A stretch of DNA of 64,000 nucleotides, from NCBI RefSeq assembly GCF_950295315.1, contig NC_080175.1, positions 63,575,353 to 63,639,352 of the forward strand. Reading direction: 5' to 3'. The DNA comes from Erinaceus europaeus. Lineage: Eukaryota; Chordata; Mammalia; Eulipotyphla; Erinaceidae. This document shows positions 55,836 to 64,000 of this stretch, piece by piece (within the stretch, counting starts at the first letter, position 1; every line of letters starts with the position of its first letter). Under the pieces are notes generated by a model that had not been told where the DNA came from, did not search any database, and saw only the letters and a program-made list of their open reading frames with translations. A program made the translations under genes and the position numbers.

Positions 55836-56109
55836 TTTCAATTTCATTTAATAAATTAATATTTTCACTTGACAGTGGATGTAAAATTTCAGGTCATTAT
55901 TAGTGTTAATGAAATGTAATAACTTAGTAATGTATGGTGTTCTGTGATAATCTAAGACTAGAGAAATTCTAGAAATCATTTTTCTTAATTCATTTAATGG
56001 GTTTTTAGGATCAAGTGTACAGGGTAAATATGATTGCCAAGATTCAGTGAATAAATAATATAGAAGCTTTAAGGAACATGACTTATCTTTTAAATATTTT
56101 CTAACATGA

Positions 56110-56111
<2 letters not shown>
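55836..56111. other. No recognised feature
   Basis: AT-rich; nothing recognised. Confidence 0.35.

Positions 56112-56150
<39 letters not shown>
56112..56150. repeat. TA microsatellite
   Basis: About 19 TA units. Confidence 0.95.
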
Positions 56151-56152
<2 letters not shown>

Positions 56153-58035
56153 GGAATCTAAGTATCAAAAACAATTTCAGGTATATAAATATATAAAATT
56201 TTACTTATGCCACATCATATGTCCTTTAATCATTTGATAATCACTGAATCTCAGAAACTTCAAATAAGGAAAACTCAAGTAGTAAACAGAAAATTTGGCT
56301 AAACTGACTTCATTTATGTGTGTGTGTTTTTTTAATTTCATTTGTATAATTTGTAATTAACCAGCTATTTCCCCTCTCCAAAGAAATATAGGAAACCAGC
56401 TTCTTAATGGTCCAATTTTTAAAAATCATCTGGAATCTATCTATATTTATAAAACTGAACAGAAATAAAAGCCTGATCAATAACCATTTACCTTCAGTGC
56501 ACCTCACACCCTAACATGCATAGGAAGCAGTATTTCCTAAAGTGGATATATGCTCCGGTCAGCGCACTGCTCCCATTGTCTGAATTTTCTTTGGGAACAC
56601 TAAGCTTCATGAATAAGAGCCAAACATAATAAATATGACTTTTATAAAATTCCTTCTCCCTATTTCCAACTACAGTGATTAAATATAGAATTATTCTTTC
56701 CTTACTTTTAAGAAAGTCCATATATCATCACATAAATGAAAGACAAAAAAAAAAAAACCTTGGAAATCTTTAAGCTCTAAAGACAAAGCAATCTATCCTC
56801 CTATATGAAAAAATAAGGAATATATAATTTAATCTTTTATGAAATATTTCTGTTAATATTAATATCCTACCTTTAATTGGTTCCTCTGGACATTGAATAG
56901 ACACAATGTATTCAGTTTTGCTGAGAAGACAAATGTTAATATAATCCAAACTCTAAAAGGTATAACTATTAAAAGTATAGATAGAAATTTATGGTCATTA
57001 AGTCTCCTACAGCTTCAGCTACTTTTGAAAGTATTTTGACATTCTGTAGATGTATTCAAGTATCACTGACATAAAAATTGTATGTTAAGTTAAACTTCAT
57101 TATTTATATACTTTTAAAATAAGCATTCGTATTTGACAGGGAATAATTTCAAAGGAAAATTGATAATGTGACTCAGGATACTTGCAAATATATGTGTGCT
57201 GTATCTTTTTCGTGGACTTTTAGGGGGAAGTGTTCTATCCATTATTTTATTTAAAATTATTGGAGAATCTGTGGTTCTAGAAAAGTTTGGATAACAAATG
57301 TTTATTGCCACATTTGTTATTGTACTAAATATATCCTTGCACATTTTGAGTAAAAACATAAAGTAGTTACTCAGAGTCGAAAACAGCAAAACAGTTATCA
57401 TTTACAATAGTATTCCCTATTAGAATATATAGAAAATCTTCTAATTGTATGTGGTTTTATCAATACTAATAATTTAAAATATCAGCTGTTCTGGTTTAAA
57501 TCCCAGTACCTTATTCTGACCACTTGAGTGATCCAATAAAACGGAAACAGAGTCCAGGATTTTCTGTTACTGTATTAATGGACTACAGTACAATTGTTAA
57601 CACAAAGGTACAGATTAGAGATCTTTATATTTTCTCCTATGTATTGTTAAATTCAAGCTCATTAAATAGTTTACTTAGACATAGATGTTTCTTTTTTGCC
57701 ATGTTTAATTTGTATTATAATACCAATCTTTGATATACTACCATCAATGTATTTTATAATAAACTTGTAAACTTCAGACACCATTTTTATTTTGATATAA
57801 GAGAACTAGAAATATAATAAGAACCCCACATGATACTAAATTTCTAACTGGGTGTACAATCTTCACAAATTAATTACCTGATAAAAAATTACCATGAAAA
57901 GTCTTAGAAATGGTGAGGTTAATTTTTAATTTTCTCTAATCAAATGTAGTAAAATAGGACTCACTTTTATAAATATTTTCTACTAATCTAATAACTTATT
58001 TTTTCAGAACTTTTACATAGTGTGAATTCACTCTG
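56151..58035. other. About 1.9 kb with no recognised feature
   Basis: The longest repeat-poor stretch in the window. AT-rich, with only short ORFs lacking domains. Could be unique intergenic or intronic DNA. Confidence 0.4.
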
Positions 58036-58039
58036 CACA

Positions 58040-58680
58040 CTTTAAAATTATTTTCAAATTAAATCAAAATCACTGACACCATGTACCAAAACCAGATAGA
58101 AATGTATCAGATATGTGAGCATTAGATCAGAATCTCTAGAAATCTCTGGAAAAAGTATCAGTAAAACAATGTAGGATCTTAACATAAAAAATGTCATTTG
58201 GAGACTAAAGGCCATGGACATGTGAAATGAAAGCAAAATTAAATAAATGGGACTACATAAAACAAAAACAACAGAAAACTTCTAAATATCAAAACTAAAC
58301 TACAAGCATAACCAGGCACTCAGTAATTGGAAGAAGATATTTACACATCACTTATCAAACAAGTGACTTATATCAAACATGTACAAAGAACTGGTACTGA
58401 CCAAAGAATTAAATAATCAGTTTTCTAAATAAAAGACACACATGGCTCACAGACATATGAAGAAGTGCTCCACTTAACTTATCATCAGAGAAATACACAT
58501 CAAAACTGCTCTGAGAGTCTACATCATACCTGTGAGAATGGCTTATATCAACAAAACAGGAAATGACAGGTGTGTGCAAGGTTGTAGAGAAAAAGAGGAC
58601 TCTATTGCCCTGCTTTTGGGAATGCAAACTGCTGAAGTTCATCTGGAAGACTGTATGAAGAATCCTTAAACAAGTATCTT
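58040..58680 (+). mobile_element. Old L1 ORF2 remnant, C-terminal half
   Basis: 'aaatgggactacataaaac' matches the L1 codons for NGTT/WYYIK; later 'gagaaatacacatcaaaac', 'tgtgagaatggcttatatc' and 'ggttgtagagaaaaagagg' follow the ORF2 C-terminal order seen at 4150-4330. It is strongly diverged and has no usable ORF. Confidence 0.8.
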
Positions 58681-58684
58681 TATC

Positions 58685-58960
58685 CTACCTGCATGTTAGT
58701 TGTTGGGCTCAGGCAAAATTTAGTAAAGTCATGGGCCCCGTGAAATATATCAGGATCCTTGCTCAGGTCCTTTGGCTTGGTACTACATGTGCTTACAAAA
58801 TTCTCATTTCCTGTGAGGATGTCACATTTATGGCAGGGCTATATTTCCATGAAGAATTTTGAAGATATGTTTACATTTCAATAATTTCACTCCTAAGAAA
58901 TTTGAGAGATATATACATTACTCAGATTCTACTTTCAAATAACTTTCATGAAGGTTAAAT
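58685..58960. repeat. Small L1 and SINE scraps
   Basis: 58688-58750 resembles the L1 3' UTR words at 10200-10260 ('gtcatgggccccgtgaaat'). 58750-58800 resembles a reversed SINE head region. 58800-58960 may be more old L1 ORF2. It is a mosaic of short pieces. Confidence 0.45.
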
Positions 58961-59200
58961 TGTAAGAACTTTAAATTACATGCTCTTGATTCCACTCTTC
59001 CATTATTTATGTCATTTTACATTTACAGATTATATAATACCCTATTGCATCAGAATTATTCTTTATATGACAATGTAATGTTTGTAGCAATGCATATTGA
59101 TAAGCAGTGAACTTTAAACATAGGCAGATTATTGCAAAACTAAAGTTTAAAATAACCCCCAGGAAAAAAATTTAAGAAGTTTGTTTTTCTTCATAGAAAT
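58961..59200. other. No recognised feature
   Basis: AT-rich; nothing recognised. Confidence 0.35.
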
Positions 59201-59202
59201 CC

Positions 59203-59560
59203 AGGAGGAGCAGCTGACTCCTTAGTGTACACATATTGCCATCCTTAAGGATATGGGTTCAACCTCCCACTCTGCTCCCCACCTGCAAGGTGAAACTTTT
59301 AATGAACAGTAAAGTGAATCTGCACTTATCTATTGTATTCTCTCCTCCTCTTCCTCACCCTCCTCTCTTACTTTCTTTCTGACCTATCCAATACAACAAT
59401 AACAAAAGAAAAATTGGACAGTAGGAACAGTGAATTTGTTGTACTAGCACCAGGTCCCTGTGATAAACCTGGTGTCAAATAGAAAGAAAGAAAGAAAAAA
59501 AAGAAAGAAAGAGAAAAAGAAAGAGAGAAAGGAAGGAAAGAATAAATAAAGAAAACACAA
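59203..59560 (+). mobile_element. SINE-A with extended 3' unit and GAAA tail
   Basis: 'aggaggagcagctgactcc' head region, 'tctgctccccacctgcaag', 'ttctgacctatccaatac', 3' unit 'caccaggtccctgtgataaa', then a GAAA-type purine run (59480-59540). Confidence 0.8.
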
Positions 59561-59689
59561 TCAAATTTTGGCATAATTAAAGTGATTTTTTTATGCATTT
59601 TATGTACATTTTTATGATTAAGCCACTAAATATCCCCCCAATGATATATAGGACTATACAACAACAAACACCAAAAACCAAAATAAGCA

Positions 59690-61137
59690 AGCAAAATCAG
59701 TAAGTGAAAACAAAAAGTAAATATTAGACTACATGTCATGTATTGCACCAAACCAAAGGACTCTGAGGAAGAAGAGAAAGTGACAGGATGAAGAGACTTT
59801 GGCATCATGTTGTACCTCCGAGACACCAAGCAAATGGACATGAGAGGTTGTGCCTATATATTAAAGATATGCTCACATAAAATAGGGCAAAATATACCTG
59901 AAAGCAAAAGTACACAAGTCTGCAGTGAGTCAGCATAAAGTTCCTAATGAAATAGTGTCTAATTAGACTTAGATACCCTCCTCACCTACTTCCTATTACA
60001 TTTCCCTCACTCACTCCAAAGCTAACTTTGACAAAGCAAGGACTGCAAAAACTGAATAAGGGCAAGAGGCTTAGCATACTTTGATGATGACTCTTTAGTC
60101 ACTATCAGGCCACCCCATCAGCTGGGGCCCTATTCATAGAGTCCTAAGATTCCTGAACAGACATGATGGTCCTAGACCTCAAATAAATCCCTATCACTTT
60201 GTTACTGGCCATCTCTATCAGGAACAACAAAACAGACCCCTTTGTGGGCCCCCCATAGGACCTTGCCCTCAACTTTGATAAACTACGGTAGAGAATGTTC
60301 CATCCTCCAAAGGGAGGATGGACAACATACTTGATGCTACACCTGAGGAAGATGGGTCGATATTAGGGCAACTTGGAATGTTCCTACTCAGGACCACAGA
60401 ATGTGAGCACAGATCTACAGGAATGCAGAGGTCACGTAGGCTCCTAAGCTGAATATGGGCTCCAGACCAAATCAAATAGATGAGGTTTACAGTCAAGAAT
60501 ATTTATACACCTTGCCCATTTTAGGGAGCTACTCTCTTCCCTGATCCACCTTTCTGTTCCTTTTTCCAGCCATGACATCATCTCCACAGACAGTAACTTG
60601 GTTCTGCCTGTATATCAGATTTCAGGCTCAGGGAAAAAAAACTAGTATAGCCACAGGGCCTTTGGAACTTTGGAATATAACTAAAACATGCTACTAGCTA
60701 TCTACAAAATGGAGACCCTCTTCAACTCTTTATCTGCACTATTCCAGCCTTTAAGTTCATGACTGGTCAAGATTTTGTTTGCCTTTGTATATTAACTCTC
60801 TTTTTAGCCACCAGGTTCCAGATACTATCCCCACCAATGTGTCCTGGAGCTCTGCTTCCCCAGAGACCCACCCTACCAGGGAAGAGAGAGGCAGGCTGGG
60901 AGTATGGATCAAACTGTCAATGCCCATGTTCAGCAAGGAAGCAATTACAGAAGCCAGACCTTACACCATCTGTATCCCGTGGGATTCAGAGACCTTGGAT
61001 CCATACTCCCAGATGGTTAAAGAAAAGGAAAGGGTTGTAATACAGACTTTTGGTGGTGGGAATTGTGTGGAGTGTAACCCTCTTATCCAATGGTTTTGTC
61101 AATGTTTCCTTTTTATAAATAAATAAATAATAAAAAA
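59690..61137 (+). mobile_element. L1 3' end(s), sense, long 3' UTR
   Basis: 59690-59870 looks like the 13375-type L1 end ('gtattgcaccaaaccaaagg'). From about 59885 the older long 3' UTR runs continuously to the terminal block 'ggtggtgggaattgtgtgg' (61048) and an A-rich tail near 61135. It is either two adjacent elements or one subfamily with a mixed end. The ORFs inside are not genes. Confidence 0.85.
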
Positions 61138-61585
61138 GACTATACTGTAAACCATTAACCTCCCAAGAAAAGAAAATATAAAATAAAATCAATAATGGAA
61201 ACTAAGTTTTATGATACTTAGCTGAAAATTTTGCTAAGAAAATTCATAATTAAATTTAAATTTAAAGTCTGAATGTTAAGTTTATCTATGGAGATTCTAA
61301 GAATCAATGTCAAAGTAGTCTTTATAGTCTCTTTAGAGAGTGTAAATATATATATATATATATATGTATCTATCTATCTATATATAGATAGATAGATATA
61401 GATGTGTATGTAAATCTTAAGCCAGTGGATCTACAAATAAATATATAAATGAAAAATTTAAAAAAGAATGACAAAGAGATGAAACGATTATATTATTTGT
61501 ATGTGAGAGACAAATATATTGTTTCTAGACATTATTCTTGTATCTATAATAATTCAGGGGAAATCAACTGAGATGAAGATTATAA
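61138..61585. other. AT-rich, with TATC palindrome
   Basis: Contains a TA run and a perfect 32-bp palindrome of TATC/GATA units (61367-61398). No gene signal. Confidence 0.6.
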
Positions 61586-61806
61586 TAAATGACTTTTTAT
61601 TATCTATTGGATAAAGACAGCCTGAAACCAAGAGGGAATAGAGTGATAGAGAGGGAGAGAAACAGAGAGATGCCTGCAACATTGCTTCACCACTCACAAA
61701 GCTTTCCCCCTGCAGGTGAGGACTGGGGGCTCCAACCCAGGTCCTTGCACATTATAACATGCACTCAACCTGGTTTGCCACCACCTGGCCCCATAAATGA
61801 CTATTT
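61586..61806 (-). mobile_element. SINE-B, antisense
   Basis: 'gacagcctgaaaccaagagg', 'aagctttccccctgcagg', reversed head 'gccaccacctggcccc'. The flanks 'ataaatgactttttat' and 'ataaatgactatttaa' form the target duplication. Confidence 0.92.
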
Positions 61807-62009
61807 AATATGATACTATTTACTATGATAAAAAAATTCAAAGTGAAAGGAATAAAAATCTAATTCAAGTTGTTTTTCTACCATACTATCATAAGAGCTG
61901 AAGAGTTCTAGACTAGAATAGGCAATATAATAAGGGATGGGAGATGTAAGAGGAATTGGAGCTAATATATTATATGTTTACTGCACAACACAAAAAGTAA
62001 AAGGCAATT

Positions 62010-62246
62010 GGAATAGTTGGGAGGGGTGATATGAGAGAGTGTAGCTCTTGGCATGTGTTCAATCCAGAGTTTCATCTCTAACAACAGTTATGGCTGAATG
62101 ATACTCTGGTTGTCCTCCTCCTCCTCCTCCTCCTCCTCCTCCTCCTCCTCCTCCTCCTCCTCCTTCTTCTTCTCTTTCTCCTTCTTCTCCTTCTCCTTCT
62201 CCTCCTTCTCCTTCTCCTTCTTCTTCTTCTCCTTCTTCTTCTTCTG
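62010..62246 (+). repeat. Possible SINE-E running into a CCT/CTT microsatellite
   Basis: 'ggggtgatatgagagagtg', 'gtgttcaatccagagtttc' (B-box-like) and 'gatactctggttgtc' are followed by a triplet run CCT then CTT/CTC (62113-62246). Poly-S/F and E/G-rich ORFs across it are artefacts. Confidence 0.6.
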
Positions 62247-62834
62247 TCATACCCCTTTTGTTTTCTCTTTTATTAATAAGTAAATAAATGTATTAAAAAG
62301 TTATAAAGGTGAAAATAAAATCCAAGAGGCAATAATAATAATAATAAACAATAAGTCTTTGGCAATATGCAAATACAGTGGCCAAATTGTCAATAATAAT
62401 CCTAATACACAGACAACCACTTTAGGAAGAAGTGTCTAAATACTCCAGTAGATGTTGTCACAATCCACAAAATAAAACTGCATTAAATAGTTTAGAACCA
62501 AACCATTTAACCTTAAATGTTTATATTAGCTAGTCATTAAAATATGGAGAAAAACATGGTATGTTGATAGAGACCCAGTGAAAAGTGTGGTAGCTACATT
62601 AATTTCACATATATTAAACTTATAAACAATTAAATTTTTGAGGATGAAGAACATTTTTAAAATATAGCTATTGATTCCCTAAAAACTCATAACAAATCTA
62701 AGTGTATTTTCAATTAACAACAAGGTATCTAAAGTAATGAACCAAAAAAAAAGAAAGAAAGTAAAATATGCTATCACTATTTTAGGTGAAGATTTAAACA
62801 TTTACCTTCTAATAATTATTAACAAGAGGATGCA
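62247..62834. other. No recognised feature
   Basis: AT-rich; nothing recognised. Confidence 0.4.

Positions 62835-62835
<1 letters not shown>

Positions 62836-62875
<40 letters not shown>
62836..62875. repeat. ATT microsatellite
   Basis: About 13 TTA units, probably grown from the tail of the following antisense SINE-D. Confidence 0.95.
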
Positions 62876-62878
<3 letters not shown>

Positions 62879-62962
62879 GAGCACTGTTCAGCTCTGGCTT
62901 ATAGTGGTGCAGGTGATTGAATCTGGGACTTTGGAGCCTCAGGCATGAGTCTTTTTGCATAT
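62876..62962 (-). mobile_element. SINE-D, antisense
   Basis: 'ccagagcactgttcagctc', 'gattgaatctgggactttg', 'cctcaggcatgagtctt'. The head end is cut. Confidence 0.85.
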
Positions 62963-63059
62963 TTTCTTATTGTCATGAGTTCAGAAATAGACCTACATAT
63001 AACCTTGAATGTATCTTTCAAAGTGCATAAAGACAAGTTAGTGATAAAGAGTAACTATC

Positions 63060-63165
63060 TGAGGGACCATGTGGCTGTGCACTTGGTTGAGTGCACATGT
63101 TACAGTGCAGGAGGACCCAGGTCCAAACCTCTAGTCCTCAAATGCAGAGTGAAATAAGTAATAGT
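63060..63165 (+). mobile_element. SINE-B 5' half, sense
   Basis: 'gaccatgtggctgtgcac', 'acccaggtccaaacctctag' (B-box region); it stops before the CT-rich body. Confidence 0.8.
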
Positions 63166-63915
63166 CTACTGAGAGGAAATATTTGTAAATGCACACTTGA
63201 AATTTTCAAAAGAAAAACACATTTTAAAAAAATTAGTAAATTAGTCACTAGAAAGAGTTAAAGTATTATAATCTCAGTTTTACCAAACTGCCCCTATAGA
63301 TATTGGAGATATAAAATTATCCAGTTCCTCAAAAAAGGACAAAGTAAGCATTTTTAAAATAACCCTTCAGAGTTTTATTCCTAACAAGTCTTTTCTTCAG
63401 GGAAAGCTCTTATCAGAGCCTAACCTTATATTATAATCAAAGAGTTTTAATGACCTCTGGGAAAAGACATATCCCACCTATCCTACTCTTGCCATCCAGT
63501 TTTGCCTTAGGGAGGAGTAAAAACAATGAGAAACATTTGTGAAGTTCACAGTTTCAGGACATTTACTCATTTAAAAGAATAACCATAGAACTATGAATAA
63601 ATCCACTCCAGGCCCACCACACCATTTCATTGTTACACCCTCCTTCAAGCATTCCCTGAAACCTAGCTCTGCTATTAAAGGGGAAATAAATGAAAAACAT
63701 TCCAAAAGACAAAGAACAGAATTTGGAAAGGCAGAGCTAGGATCAGAAACATCATCATACATATGTAGGAGTTCAAAATAAATTAAGGTAGGCCTACACT
63801 AATAAAAGCAAGTTATGGGACATATAAAGAGATTAAACTAATTTCTGCAGGAAAATTTATAGATTGACCATAGAGCTCTGCCTTTGTCAAAGATAAGGAT
63901 AACTTTTCATTCTTT
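63166..63915. other. No recognised feature
   Basis: Two opposed short ORFs (63571-63762, 63593-63781) show no domain. Nothing recognised. Confidence 0.4.
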
Positions 63916-63920
63916 TTAAG

Positions 63921-64000
63921 AAGGAAAGAGGAAGAGGAAGAGGAGGAGGAGGAGGAGGAGGAGGAGACGGAGGAGGAGGAGAAGAAGAAGAGGGAGAAGA
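63921..64000. repeat. GGA/GAA microsatellite, cut by the window end
   Basis: Purine-only triplets on the + strand that continue past the window. Confidence 0.95.

Overview
The window is mammalian nuclear DNA, almost certainly from a hedgehog (Erinaceidae). It is AT-rich and has no prokaryotic-style operons and no multi-exon host gene that I can recognise. It is full of LINE-1 copies and of several tRNA-headed SINE families. The commonest SINEs have an 'aggacagagagaaatgg' type body and a 'ctccccacctgcagg' box, which I recall as the ERI-type SINEs of Erinaceus; that name is from memory and unchecked. The only long intact reading frames belong to retrotransposons.

Layout. 1-14 kb: L1 3' ends of several subfamilies, a possible LTR with a tRNA-Gly-like start (about 1494-1825), a rearranged L1 (5375-7065), SINEs and an L2 fragment (14.1 kb). 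15-25 kb: an antisense L1 3' UTR (15.45-16.75 kb), SINEs, and an antisense L1 3' UTR at 19.96-20.54 kb carrying an unusual 188-bp SINE (20218-20405). 25.97-30.02 kb: one L1 insertion with a 5' inversion and a 15-bp target duplication. 30-35 kb: SINE-dense, ending in several insertions at one target motif (34.66-35.31 kb). 35494-36225: a broken LINE that is neither L1 nor L2. 38.9-42.3 kb: the best L1, with a 5' UTR holding two related promoter units, an intact ORF1 and an ORF2 endonuclease domain; it stops abruptly at a 17-bp target duplication. 43938-44435: a solo LTR. 45-64 kb: more SINEs, L1 3' UTR copies (51.07-52.74, 53.16-54.41, 59.69-61.14 kb), microsatellites and AT-rich single-copy-looking DNA.

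The most unusual signal is a LINE/SINE pair. The broken LINE encodes the C-terminal part of a reverse transcriptase whose motifs (STAEYCAPVW, LNRYRTGHGR, a C-C-H-C knuckle) remind me of elements common in invertebrates, and it ends its ORF in a GAA-repeat tail. The 188-bp SINE ends with the same stop-codon region and tail and has inserted inside an L1 3' UTR. I infer a once-active LINE and its SINE partner, possibly acquired horizontally. This needs a database search.

How the parts work together: L1 supplies, by family knowledge, the endonuclease and reverse transcriptase that mobilise itself and the A-tailed SINEs. Target duplications, poly-A or poly-T tails and twin-priming inversions across the window are the marks of that process. 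Nothing here looks like a functioning host gene, but intronic sequence cannot be excluded.
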